Assembly: GCA_019638805.1 (NCBI GenBank)
Contig: JAHBTA010000001.1
Span: 496,001-560,000 of the forward strand
Origin: Microbacteriaceae bacterium
GTDB taxonomy: Bacteria > Actinomycetota > Actinomycetes > Actinomycetales > Microbacteriaceae
Direction: 5' to 3'
DNA: 64,000 nt
A model generated the notes under the pieces. It worked only from the letters and a program-made list of their open reading frames with translations, did no database searches and was not told where the DNA came from. Shown piece by piece: positions 7,249 through 15,455 of the stretch; positions within the stretch are counted from its first letter, which is position 1; every line of letters begins with the position of its first letter. Both the position numbers and the translations under genes were made by a program.

Positions 7249-9921
7249 TCAGCGGGGGACGAAACGGATGAGGGGCCGCGCCCGCGGACGCCGCACCCCG
7301 AGCAGACCCCGGTCCACGATCTCGACGAGATGGGCCGGCCCCGCCCCCCGCACGAAGACCCGCAGCTCGTGCGTCCCGTCGCTCGGGACCTTCAGCGCGC
7401 GCGCATCGAAGACCACCTCGACGGCCTCCCCGCCGCGGGGCAGCGCCGCGACCGTGTGCAGGCAGATGCGGCCCGACGGATCGACCACCTCGATCCCGAC
7501 GACATCCCCCCGACCCCCCTCGCCCCAGATCGCCGCGCGCACGCTTCGGTAGCTCCCGGCCGGGATCGTCACCGGGTAGCTGAGGTACGGCACGCCCCCC
7601 AGCGGCACGCTCAGCTCGGCGCGCTCCCCGCGCCGCAGCGCCGCCCCGGCGACCTCCGCCGTCCGGACGAACGAGGACAGCGGCGTCGGCACCCCGCGGA
7701 ACGCGTGGATGCGCCGCGAACCCCGCACGGTCGCGTGCAGCTCACCGAGGAGCGCAGGCGCGACCCCTCCGGCCGCGGCCGCCGCCGGACGCCCCGCGGC
7801 GGGTCCGGCGCCCGCTCCGTCCTCGATCAGCTCCTGCAGCATGCCCCGGGTCACCCGGAGCTGATGCGCCATCCAGTCCGAGAGCTGGTGAACCCGCCGC
7901 CCGACATCGGGCTCCGCCTCCGGCACTCGCGCCCCCACCGCATCCCACAGGGCGGCCGCACCGCGCTCGGGCGAGAACCGCTCGAGGACGCTCGGGTCGG
8001 GTCCGGCGCCCGGGATCCGCTCGAGCGTCGCCGCGATCGCGTCGGCCCAGGATGCGGTCGACCGCCCCCGCGCCACGAGCGTCACGCCCGCCTCGCCCTC
8101 GATCCCGAGGTAGGGCTCCTCCGCCGGCGCGAGCAGCTCGGCGCCGAGCGCGGCCGCGGCCGCGAACGGGTGCAGGGTCTTGAAGGGCGAGTTCACGCTG
8201 CGCACGGGCGGCACCACGATGGCGTCGGTCTCCGCGTCGCGCAGCTCGCGCAGCGCGCTGAAGTAGTCGAGGCGTGTCGCGAAGCCCTCCAGGCTCACCC
8301 GCTTGTCGCGCAGCCCGCCGAGCTTCGCCATCGCGGCCCGGGGCAGCAGCACCCGGACGTCCCGCCCGGTGCGCTGCGCCGCATCCACGAAGGCGGGCCA
8401 CAGCGTGCGCCGGAACGAGGTCAGCCGGTGGGCGCCGACGAAGAACGCGAACGTCGCGGGGGCGTCGTCGGCCCGATGCGCACGGTCCCGCGGAACCACA
8501 GCACCGGACGGCACACTCAGGTCCCGCGGAACCACGGCACCGGACGGCACACTCAGGTCCCGCGGAACCACGGCACCGGACGGCACGCTCAGCGGCAGGG
8601 CGACGACCGAGGTGTGCAGCTTCTGATCGCGGAAGCTGCGCGCGAGCTCCTCGGTGCTCGTGAGCACCCCGGCGAGCGGGCGGACCGCGGTGCGCAGGGC
8701 CTCGAGCGAGAACGGGCGCACGAGCTCCGGCTCCAGTTCGCCCGCCGCCGACATGAGCGGCAGGTTGTCGTCGAGGTAGTAGAACACCGGGATGCCCAGC
8801 AGCTGCGCCGCCTGCACCCAGTCGTCCCGCACCTGCCGGGCGAGGATGAGCACGTCGGCCGCGGCGAGCTCGCCCAGGTAGCGGTGGTCCGGGTCGATCA
8901 TGCGCACGTGGATGTCGGGCACCTCGCGCAACCCCTCGAAGACCAGCTGCACGGTCGCGTCGATCGGAGCGCTGACGACCATGATGCGCGGCACCCGACG
9001 CGAGGGGCTGGTGGGGACGGGCACCGTCATCCACGGGTGGGTCCGGATGTGGCGCTCGGCCAGGTCGCGGACGACCGCGCGGGTCCGCTCCGAGGCGAAC
9101 GAGTCGAGGTCGAACACGTCCGTGTCCGGGTAGCCGTCCGCGCGGAGCACCTCGCGTCGCGCCTGGCGGATCCGGTCGTCCGCGGCCCAGTGGTCGAGCA
9201 CATAGGTCGAGCCGAGCGAGTCGGCATGCGCCGGACCGTGCTCCTCCCCCACGCGCGTCGTCACGAAGGTGATCGGCACCCGCCGTCGGATGCGCAGCCA
9301 GAGGTCGTAGTCGCAGATGCGGGCGAGCACGATGTGCGGGTCGTAGACCCCCACGTCCTCGAGCACCGACCTGGGCACCATGACCCCGTTGTTCGGGATG
9401 TGGTTGATCGCGAGGAGCTCGTCCTCCGTGGTGTCCTTCCCGAAGGCGAAGCTGCGCAGGCGGCCGTCCCCGGTGTGGCGGTAGAACACTTTGATCCACC
9501 CGGCGACGAGGGTGCCCGGGTGGCGGTCCGCATGCCTCACGAGCTCGCGGATCGCGTTCCGGTAGAAGACGGTGTCGTCGAACGCGAACACGAAGAGCTC
9601 GCCGCGCGCACGGGCGAACGCCTCGTACTCGGACACCGCGGGCAGGCCGACGTTGCGCTCGTGACGGATGACGCTGACGCGGCCGTCGAGGCGCATCACC
9701 TCGTCGAGGACCGCGGCCGTCGAGTCGACGCTGGCGTCATCCACGACGATGACCTCGAGATCGGTGAAGGTCTGCCCCAGGAGCGAGTCGAGGGCGCGGC
9801 GCAGGAGCCCGTCGTCGCCCCGGCGGTAGGTCGGCAGGATGACGGTGACGCGCGGGGCCGGTCCGGACCGCCCGGCGCCCGGCGTGAAGGTACTGCCGGC
9901 GACGAGGTCGCGGACCTTCAC
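7249..9921 (-). CDS. Multidomain glycosyltransferase (GT2 N-terminus, GT-B-like middle, beta-rich C-terminus)
   Basis: An 890-residue protein. Residues ~25-270 are a GT2 domain (VTVILPTYRRG, LEVIVVDDASVDST, FVFAFDD at the DxD position). Residues ~315-700 look like a GT-B-type domain (IMVVSAPIDATVQL, PVFYYLDDN). Residues ~740-890 look like a beta-sandwich with a basic tail. The linker carries three in-frame 12-residue repeats (LSVPSGAVVPRD) at ~444-479. It is the last gene of the operon starting near 15426, and its GTG start overlaps the GNAT stop. It probably adds sugars to the glycan exported by the Wzm/Wzt pair in the same operon. Donor and linkage are unknown. Confidence 0.8.
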   Translation of the reverse strand: MKVRDLVAGSTFTPGAGRSGPAPRVTVILPTYRRGDDGLLRRALDSLLGQTFTDLEVIVVDDASVDSTAAVLDEVMRLDGRVSVIRHERNVGLPAVSEYEAFARARGELFVFAFDDTVFYRNAIRELVRHADRHPGTLVAGWIKVFYRHTGDGRLRSFAFGKDTTEDELLAINHIPNNGVMVPRSVLEDVGVYDPHIVLARICDYDLWLRIRRRVPITFVTTRVGEEHGPAHADSLGSTYVLDHWAADDRIRQARREVLRADGYPDTDVFDLDSFASERTRAVVRDLAERHIRTHPWMTVPVPTSPSRRVPRIMVVSAPIDATVQLVFEGLREVPDIHVRMIDPDHRYLGELAAADVLILARQVRDDWVQAAQLLGIPVFYYLDDNLPLMSAAGELEPELVRPFSLEALRTAVRPLAGVLTSTEELARSFRDQKLHTSVVALPLSVPSGAVVPRDLSVPSGAVVPRDLSVPSGAVVPRDRAHRADDAPATFAFFVGAHRLTSFRRTLWPAFVDAAQRTGRDVRVLLPRAAMAKLGGLRDKRVSLEGFATRLDYFSALRELRDAETDAIVVPPVRSVNSPFKTLHPFAAAAALGAELLAPAEEPYLGIEGEAGVTLVARGRSTASWADAIAATLERIPGAGPDPSVLERFSPERGAAALWDAVGARVPEAEPDVGRRVHQLSDWMAHQLRVTRGMLQELIEDGAGAGPAAGRPAAAAAGGVAPALLGELHATVRGSRRIHAFRGVPTPLSSFVRTAEVAGAALRRGERAELSVPLGGVPYLSYPVTIPAGSYRSVRAAIWGEGGRGDVVGIEVVDPSGRICLHTVAALPRGGEAVEVVFDARALKVPSDGTHELRVFVRGAGPAHLVEIVDRGLLGVRRPRARPLIRFVPR
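8485..8592 (-). repeat. Three 36-bp tandem repeats inside a glycosyltransferase gene
   Basis: Units 8485-8520, 8521-8556 and 8557-8592 differ at only two positions (a/g near base 16 and a/g near the end). Each encodes the 12 residues LSVPSGAVVPRD, so copy-number change would keep the frame. They lie in the inter-domain linker. Confidence 0.9.
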
Positions 9922-10418
9922 GGCCGCCCCCGGCGCATGAGCAGGGAGTCCGCGTGCGAGGCGGGCTCATCCACGGTGGAGAAGCCGGCGCGCTCGTAGG
10001 CGCCGATGGCGCGCGCGTTGGCGGTCTTGACCTCGAGACGCAGTTCGTCCAGCCCCATGACCTCGTCGGCCACGCGCAGTACGAGCGCGATCACCCGGTG
10101 CGAGTGGCCGGCGCCGCGCGCGGCCGGGTCGACGAGCAGTCGGCCGAACTCCGCCGACCCCGACCCGATGTCGTACAGGGCGGCCTGCGCGACGGGCCGG
10201 CCGTCGGCCTCCATGACGAACACGTAGTCGTCGTCGCGCTCGAGGTACCCGCGGTACCACGCCTCGTGCTGCTCGGGGGCGATGACCGCGGACGAGTGGA
10301 ACCACTCCCGGCTGTCGGGATGGTTGCGCCAGGCGAGCGTGAGGGGCAGGTCGGCTTCGCCCAGCATCCGGAGCACGCCGCGGTCTCCAGCGACGGGTGC
10401 GAGGCTCGCCGAGGTCAT
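9918..10418 (-). CDS. GNAT-family N-acetyltransferase (PseH/RimJ-like)
   Basis: A 166-residue GNAT. The acetyl-CoA motif region is FGRLLVDPAARGAGHSHRVIALVL, and the C-terminal part LEVKTANARAIGAYERAGF is typical of the RimJ/PseH group. The ATG at 10418 overlaps the stop of the preceding DegT aminotransferase gene, and the stop overlaps the next start. Directly after a sugar aminotransferase, the likely job is N-acetylation of the newly made amino sugar nucleotide. It is also the only free-standing PseH-like protein in the window, so it could serve the pseudaminic-type pathway at 28218-32410, which has no acetyltransferase of its own. Both roles are inferred. Confidence 0.8.
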   Translation of the reverse strand: MTSASLAPVAGDRGVLRMLGEADLPLTLAWRNHPDSREWFHSSAVIAPEQHEAWYRGYLERDDDYVFVMEADGRPVAQAALYDIGSGSAEFGRLLVDPAARGAGHSHRVIALVLRVADEVMGLDELRLEVKTANARAIGAYERAGFSTVDEPASHADSLLMRRGRP

Positions 10419-11551
10419 GACGTGACGTCGAGCAGCGAGCGCGCGACGTAGTCGACGTCGTCGTCCGTCAGGAACAGGTGCAGGGGCAGTGAGATGAGCG
10501 TGTCGCTCGCGGCCGCGGCGCGCGGGGTCGTCCCGGCGTAGGCGCGATAGACGGCGTACTCGGTGTTGTCGCGGTAGTGCACGCCGGGGAAGATGCCGCG
10601 CTGGTTGAGGTCGACGAGCACGTGGTCCCGTTCGTCGACGCGCACCTGGTAGAGGTGCCGCGACGACTCGCAGCCGGGGGCGGTGGGCACGCGCGCGATC
10701 CGGTCGCTCCCGGCCAGCAGCGCGTCGTAGCGCTCGCAGATCCGGCGGCGCTCGGCGTTGTCCTCGTCGAGGTACTTCAGCGACACGAGCGCGAGAGCGG
10801 CCATGATCGAGTTGCCGTTGTACTTGAAGCCCAGCTCGTCGATGTCGTACCGCCAGGCGTAGGTGCCGCCCTCCCCGGTGCGCGCGTAGGTGTCCTTGGA
10901 GATGCCCAGCCAGGACAGCCTCCGTGCGGCCGCGTCGTCCTCGGCGTCCGCGAAGCACACCATGCCGGAGTCGGCGGTGGGCATGTTCTTGACCGACTGG
11001 AAGCTGAACACGGCGACATCCGCGTCCGTGCCGACCTGGGCGCCGTCGACGCGCGTCCCTGCCATGTGCGCCGCGTCGAGGATGATCCGGATGCCGCGCT
11101 CGCGGCAGATCCGGACGACCTCCGCGTAGGCGCCCACGTTGCCCCCGATGCCGACGAACATCACCGCACGGGTGCGCGGGGTGATGCGCTCGAGCAGGCT
11201 CTCGGGATCCATGCACAGGTTCTCGTCGATGTCGGCGAAGACCGGGGTCAGCCCGCAATACAGGATGGCGTGGTTGGTCGAGACGAAGGTCAGCGGCGTG
11301 CTGATGACCTCGTCGCCGTCGGCCCAGCCGTGCCGGCGCTTGAGCACCTCGAGGGCCAGGTGCAGGCCCCCGGTGTTGCTGTTGAGGAAGTGCGCGTTCG
11401 CGAACCCGGCGTAGCGCTTCCAGGCGTCCTCGATCTCGACCGTCATGAAGCCCAGGCCGGTCCAGCCGCGCTCGAGGCAGACGCGGATCGCGTCGAGGGA
11501 TTCGTCGACGCGGAACTTCGGTACGAAGAGCTGGATGGCGTCCCGACCCAT
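10415..11551 (-). CDS. DegT/DnrJ/EryC1/StrS-family sugar aminotransferase
   Basis: A 378-residue PLP enzyme. ANAHFLNSNTGGLHLALEVL is the substrate/PLP-phosphate region, the Asp in IILDAAHMAG pairs with the pyridine nitrogen, and the PLP lysine is in SFQSVKNMPTADSG. The family transaminates keto-sugar nucleotides. The partner dehydratase is not in this operon, so the substrate is unknown; the following GNAT suggests an N-acetylated amino-deoxy sugar. The start is the ATG at 11551, with GGAGGAAG about 8 nt upstream. The open frame upstream of that ATG overlaps wzt and has no supporting signal. Confidence 0.87.
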   Translation of the reverse strand: MGRDAIQLFVPKFRVDESLDAIRVCLERGWTGLGFMTVEIEDAWKRYAGFANAHFLNSNTGGLHLALEVLKRRHGWADGDEVISTPLTFVSTNHAILYCGLTPVFADIDENLCMDPESLLERITPRTRAVMFVGIGGNVGAYAEVVRICRERGIRIILDAAHMAGTRVDGAQVGTDADVAVFSFQSVKNMPTADSGMVCFADAEDDAAARRLSWLGISKDTYARTGEGGTYAWRYDIDELGFKYNGNSIMAALALVSLKYLDEDNAERRRICERYDALLAGSDRIARVPTAPGCESSRHLYQVRVDERDHVLVDLNQRGIFPGVHYRDNTEYAVYRAYAGTTPRAAAASDTLISLPLHLFLTDDDVDYVARSLLDVTS

Positions 11552-11577
11552 GTGCGCTGCTTCCTCCCGGTGCCGGG

Positions 11578-12330
11578 TCACTGGTGTTCTGTGAAGTACT
11601 GCGGCAGGACGTCGTCGGGCTTTCCGTCCGCGACGAGCCGGCCGTGCTCGAGGTAGATCACGCGATTGCACTGACTCTTGATGAGGGTAGCGGAGTGACT
11701 CGCGATCACCAGGATCGAGGTCCGCGAGACCACCTCGTGGAGGCGCTCCTCGGCCTTGACCTGGAACTCGGCGTCGCCAACGGCCAGCCACTCGTCCATG
11801 AGCAGGATGTCGGGCGAGAGCACGGTCGAGATCGAGAACGCCAGGCGCAGCAGCATGCCCGAGGAGTAGGTGCGCATGGGCAGCTCGATGAAGTCGCCGA
11901 GACCGGAGAACTCGACGATCCCCGGCACCAGCCGGGTGATCTCGCTCCGGCTGAGTCCCTGCAGAACCCCGCGGAGGTAGATGTTCTCCCGGCCGGTCGC
12001 GTCCGGGGACATGCCCAGGCTGATGTCCAGCAGCGACCCGACCACGCCTTCACGCGAGAGCCGCCCCGCGGTGGGCCGGTAGATGCCGGCGAGCAGCTTG
12101 AGCAGGGTCGACTTGCCCGAGCCGTTGTGGCCGATGAGCCCGACCCGGTCGCCGACCTCGAGCCGCGCGGTGATGTCGCTCAGGGCGCGGACGGTCACTC
12201 GGCGCTGCTCGTGGCGGTCGAGTTGCCCCCCGGTGGCCAGGCGGATGATCTCGCGGCTGAGCTTGCGCGAGGACTGGTTGTAGACCGGGTAATCCAGGCT
12301 CACGCCCTCCAGGTGCACATGCGTCGTCAT
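11578..12330 (-). CDS. Polysaccharide ABC exporter ATP-binding protein (Wzt/TagH type)
   Basis: A 250-residue ATPase. Walker A GHNGSGKST, signature YSSGMLLRL and Walker B ILLMDEWLAVGD are present, with the D-loop and a switch His in IASHSATL. It is short, with no C-terminal carbohydrate-binding domain of the kind found in E. coli O9a Wzt, so it resembles TagH/KpsT-like ATPases. It follows the permease gene by 4 nt; together they would export lipid-linked polymer across the membrane. The ATG at 12330 begins MTTHVHLEG. Confidence 0.9.
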   Translation of the reverse strand: MTTHVHLEGVSLDYPVYNQSSRKLSREIIRLATGGQLDRHEQRRVTVRALSDITARLEVGDRVGLIGHNGSGKSTLLKLLAGIYRPTAGRLSREGVVGSLLDISLGMSPDATGRENIYLRGVLQGLSRSEITRLVPGIVEFSGLGDFIELPMRTYSSGMLLRLAFSISTVLSPDILLMDEWLAVGDAEFQVKAEERLHEVVSRTSILVIASHSATLIKSQCNRVIYLEHGRLVADGKPDDVLPQYFTEHQ

Positions 12331-12334
12331 GTCA

Positions 12335-13147
12335 TCACACCCAGAAGGCCAGTTCCCGGCGCTTGAGCGCGTAGGCGCCCGCACCGAGTGCCACGAATGC
12401 GACGGCCAGTCCCACGGCGGTCAGCCAGGTCTGCGGCGAGGGGTAGCTGCCCAGCAGCGGTTCCCGCATGACGGCGATCATGTGCGTGAGCGGGTTCCAG
12501 GTCAGAAGGGCGTCTCGCGCGGGCGCGGGCAGCGCCTCGGGCAGCCACACGATCGGGGTCAGGTAGAAGAGCACCTGCACGACCGCAGCGACGATCTGCG
12601 GCACGTCGCGGTACCGGGTGGCGAGCATCGCCAGCGCGAGCGCGAGCCCCGAGATGCCCGAGGCAGCCACGACGAGCCCGGGCACGACCAGCAGGGTCGC
12701 CGGGGAGATCCCTTGGGGGAAGAACACGAACAACAGGATGAGGGCGAGCGCGTTGTGCAGCAGCACGAAGAAGGTCTTCCACACGCTGCGCAGGAAGTAC
12801 ACGATCGGCTCGAGCGCGACCTGGCGGATGAACGACTCGGCTGCGATGAAGGCGTTCGCACCGTCGTTGAGGATGAGGCTGAGGAAGTTGAAGAAGACCA
12901 GCCCGCACCCCAGGTAGGGCAGGTACTCGATGACGGGCGAGTTGAAGACGAACCCGAAGACCGTGCCGATCGCCGCGAAGGTCACGATCATCGAGATGGT
13001 GATCCAGAACTGGCCCAGCACGGTCCGCCGGTACATCATCCGGACGTCCTGCCAGCCCAGGTAGAAGCTCAGGGTGATGACCCGCCAGACGGCCGGCGCT
13101 CGGCGGGGGGGCACGGGCACATCGGTCAGGGTAACAGCGGAGTTCAT
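12335..13147 (-). CDS. Polysaccharide ABC exporter permease (Wzm/TagG type)
   Basis: A 270-residue integral membrane protein of the ABC-2 type. The N-terminal cytoplasmic WQDVRMMYRRTVLGQFW motif is characteristic of Wzm/TagG permeases, followed by about six membrane segments. It partners the ATPase encoded 4 nt downstream. The ATG at 13147 overlaps the glycosyltransferase stop (ATGA). Confidence 0.92.
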   Translation of the reverse strand: MNSAVTLTDVPVPPRRAPAVWRVITLSFYLGWQDVRMMYRRTVLGQFWITISMIVTFAAIGTVFGFVFNSPVIEYLPYLGCGLVFFNFLSLILNDGANAFIAAESFIRQVALEPIVYFLRSVWKTFFVLLHNALALILLFVFFPQGISPATLLVVPGLVVAASGISGLALALAMLATRYRDVPQIVAAVVQVLFYLTPIVWLPEALPAPARDALLTWNPLTHMIAVMREPLLGSYPSPQTWLTAVGLAVAFVALGAGAYALKRRELAFWV

Positions 13148-14334
13148 CGGCCGATCATCCGCTTCCCGACGAATCGAAGGGTGCGCGCCGCGGTCGCGAG
13201 CACTCCGCGGTCGGCGATGCTCGTCATCCCGTAGTCCCAGAGCAGGCGGGCCCTGAGGATCGCGCGGGCGGCGACCGAGGGAGGCGGCGCCAGTTCGCGG
13301 CGCACGCGTTCGAGTCGCGCGGGGTCGTCCCCGACTCCGGGGGCCGCCGCGAAGAACGCGCCCCACTGCGGCGCCACGTTGCCCAGCGACAGCCGGCTCT
13401 CGGCGTCGGCGCGTGCGCTGCGGCGGATCCGCTCGCGCAGGGCGGGGTCGCCGACCAGCAGCTCCATGGCCGCGCGCCAGCTGCGGGCGCCGCCCGCGAC
13501 GATGCCGGTCTCGCCGTCGCGCACCGAGGCGTAGGGCGGCGCGTCCTGGTAGACGCCCGGAATGCCCTGCGCCGCGTACTCGCGGTACTTGTTGTCGGTC
13601 TTGTACAGATTGGATGCGGCGCCCCCCAAGGGCGCGAGCCCGAAGTCCCAGCGCCGGGACCGCTGGAACGCCACGTACTCCTCATAGGAGGGGAGGTACG
13701 GGAACCAGCGGATGCGGGGGTGCGCGGGGATGGCCTCGTCGCGCGCCCCGATGATCTCGAACTCGGCCTCCGGGTGCGCGTCGAGCACGGCGATGACCTC
13801 GTCGATGACGTCGCGCAGGTCCTGCCCGCGCTGCGTGCTGGCGGCGAAACCTCCGCGCACGCCCCGCCGGGTGGACCGGGGCGACATGGTGGGTGCGAGT
13901 GTGAAGTCGTAGAACGAGTCGAGTTGGATCGTGTCGGGGTTGCGCGGGAGGAGGTAGTCGCGCAGCAGCGGCGTTGCCGCGATGACCGGGCTCGCCCCGC
14001 GCACGATCGCCTCGAGCCGTTTGCGCACGGGCGTGGCGGCGTAGTGGCGCCCGATCTCGGTCTCGGGGTCGAGCAGCCAGAAGTTGTCGTCGAGGTAGAA
14101 CCCGTAGGCGACCCGCGCCCGGCGCAACGCGGCCGTGAGCCGGATGGCGAGCGGGTCGACCGACCGCACGAGCAGCGGATAGGTGCCCGAGGTGAGATCG
14201 TCCGGCGACAGCTCGGCGAGGGTGCGCGTGCGGGTGCGCAGCGTCCCGGTCTCGCTCAGGTGGGCGAGCAGCTGCTCGATGATCTCCACCGTGGCGATCC
14301 GGGACTCGATGATGAGAAGGACCTCCCTGGCCAC
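13144..14334 (-). CDS. Glycosyltransferase (GT-B fold)
   Basis: A 396-residue protein. The C-terminal half has the GT4-like pattern (EFEIIGARDEAIPAH, RIRWFPYLPSYEEYV, NKYREYAAQGIPGVYQ), where the Glu/Gly-rich loop would bind the donor. YGFYLDDNFWLLDPE in the N-terminal half is very like YYLDDN in the 890-residue enzyme of the same operon, suggesting related GT-B domains. GTG start immediately after the lipoprotein stop, with GGGAG upstream; its own stop overlaps the wzm start. It probably builds the glycan exported by Wzm/Wzt. Confidence 0.82.
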   Translation of the reverse strand: MAREVLLIIESRIATVEIIEQLLAHLSETGTLRTRTRTLAELSPDDLTSGTYPLLVRSVDPLAIRLTAALRRARVAYGFYLDDNFWLLDPETEIGRHYAATPVRKRLEAIVRGASPVIAATPLLRDYLLPRNPDTIQLDSFYDFTLAPTMSPRSTRRGVRGGFAASTQRGQDLRDVIDEVIAVLDAHPEAEFEIIGARDEAIPAHPRIRWFPYLPSYEEYVAFQRSRRWDFGLAPLGGAASNLYKTDNKYREYAAQGIPGVYQDAPPYASVRDGETGIVAGGARSWRAAMELLVGDPALRERIRRSARADAESRLSLGNVAPQWGAFFAAAPGVGDDPARLERVRRELAPPPSVAARAILRARLLWDYGMTSIADRGVLATAARTLRFVGKRMIGR

Positions 14335-15426
14335 TCAGGCTCCCGCGGCGATGATCTCCGCCAGCGCCGAGGTCAGTGCGGCCACCTGCTTCGCGGAGCC
14401 CTCGAGGTTGTCGACCACGACGAGGCTGTCCCCGGTGAGGAAGACGGCGTTGCAGCCGTCGCCGCAGGCCACGAGCGCGCCGTCCAGGGCGGTGTCGACC
14501 GCGGTGGCGTTCCCGGGGAACACCTCGCCCGCGCCGATGCCGTCCGCCTCCAGGAGCGGGTAGGCCCACCCGCCGCCCTGCAGCGTCTCGATGCGGATGA
14601 CGCGGTCGCCCGCCGTCCACTCGCACCTTTCCCCTCCGGCGCGCTCCACGACGGAGGAGAGGTCGGCCCCGGGGAGGTACGGGGCCGAGAACGGCTCGCC
14701 CGCATCCGCACCGATGACGCGCGCGGCGAGCGCCGGGTCGGTGCACCAGACGGCCCCGTCGATGGCTCCGGCCGGCGGCTCCCACACCGCGTGCGGCGTC
14801 CCGGAATCGGCGACGCGTCCGGCGACGCCGGTCAGCAGCGCGGTCCAGTCGGCGACTCCGGTGTCATGGTCGCGGTCGTCGTGGCCGAAGCTGCGCGCCA
14901 TGATCCAGTAGTCGCCCACCAGAACGTCCGCGGTGCACACCATCCCGGTCGAGTCCGCCCCGCCGCAGTCGATGACGGAGGCGTCGCCGACCGTGTCGGT
15001 CACGAGCAGGTCGCCCTCGTCGGGGATGATCCCCGTGGCGTGCGCACGGAAGTCGGCCTCGGCATCCGGCGTGACCCACAGCTGGATGCCGTTGTCCGGC
15101 ACCCCGTCCGTTCCGCCCTGCCCGCCCCACACGCACTGCAGTCCCCCGGCCTGCCGGTAGGCCAGCATCGAGAAGCCCTCGGGCGTCGAGTCCTCGTCGG
15201 CCCAGATCTCCACCGGCGAGGGAAGCGCCTCGTTGATCTCGGCGACCGGCAGGATGTCGGCGCAGCCGGCCGGGAGCACCGGCAGCGGCGCGACGCCGTC
15301 ATTGGCGATCGTCACGGTGGGCGACGGCGCACCGTACGGCGGCGGGGGAACGGCGCACCCGGTCCCGAGCAGCACGACGGCGGTTCCGAGCGCGAGCAGG
15401 AGCGCTGCCCGCCTGGGGTCGGTCAT
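14335..15426 (-). CDS. Putative secreted lipoprotein, function unknown
   Basis: A 363-residue protein. The signal peptide runs MTDPRRAALLLALGTAVVLLG and ends in the lipobox LGTGC, so it should be acylated at Cys ~24 and attached to the outer face of the membrane. The rest is acidic with several Cys (CADIL, CVWGG, CGGADSTGMVC, CTDP, CEW, CGDGC), probably disulphide-paired, and two loosely similar halves. I do not recognise the family. It starts the operon that continues through the glycosyltransferase, Wzm/Wzt and onward, and a TACCCT box 6 nt before the ATG suggests a leaderless operon promoter. A role in glycan export or surface attachment is possible but unproved. Confidence 0.75.
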   Translation of the reverse strand: MTDPRRAALLLALGTAVVLLGTGCAVPPPPYGAPSPTVTIANDGVAPLPVLPAGCADILPVAEINEALPSPVEIWADEDSTPEGFSMLAYRQAGGLQCVWGGQGGTDGVPDNGIQLWVTPDAEADFRAHATGIIPDEGDLLVTDTVGDASVIDCGGADSTGMVCTADVLVGDYWIMARSFGHDDRDHDTGVADWTALLTGVAGRVADSGTPHAVWEPPAGAIDGAVWCTDPALAARVIGADAGEPFSAPYLPGADLSSVVERAGGERCEWTAGDRVIRIETLQGGGWAYPLLEADGIGAGEVFPGNATAVDTALDGALVACGDGCNAVFLTGDSLVVVDNLEGSAKQVAALTSALAEIIAAGA

Positions 15427-15432
15427 TCCGAA

Positions 15433-15438
15433 AGGGTA
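15433..15438 (-). promoter_or_regulatory. -10 box for the lipoprotein-Wzm/Wzt operon
   Basis: TACCCT lies 6 nt upstream of the ATG at 15426. A single transcript could run from here to 7249, because all downstream genes overlap or nearly touch. Confidence 0.4.
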
Positions 15439-15455
15439 GTACGCGCGGGTTGCGC

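Noticed and set aside
8485..8592. CRISPR-like array
   Set aside because: Units are directly adjacent with no spacers and are in frame within a glycosyltransferase.
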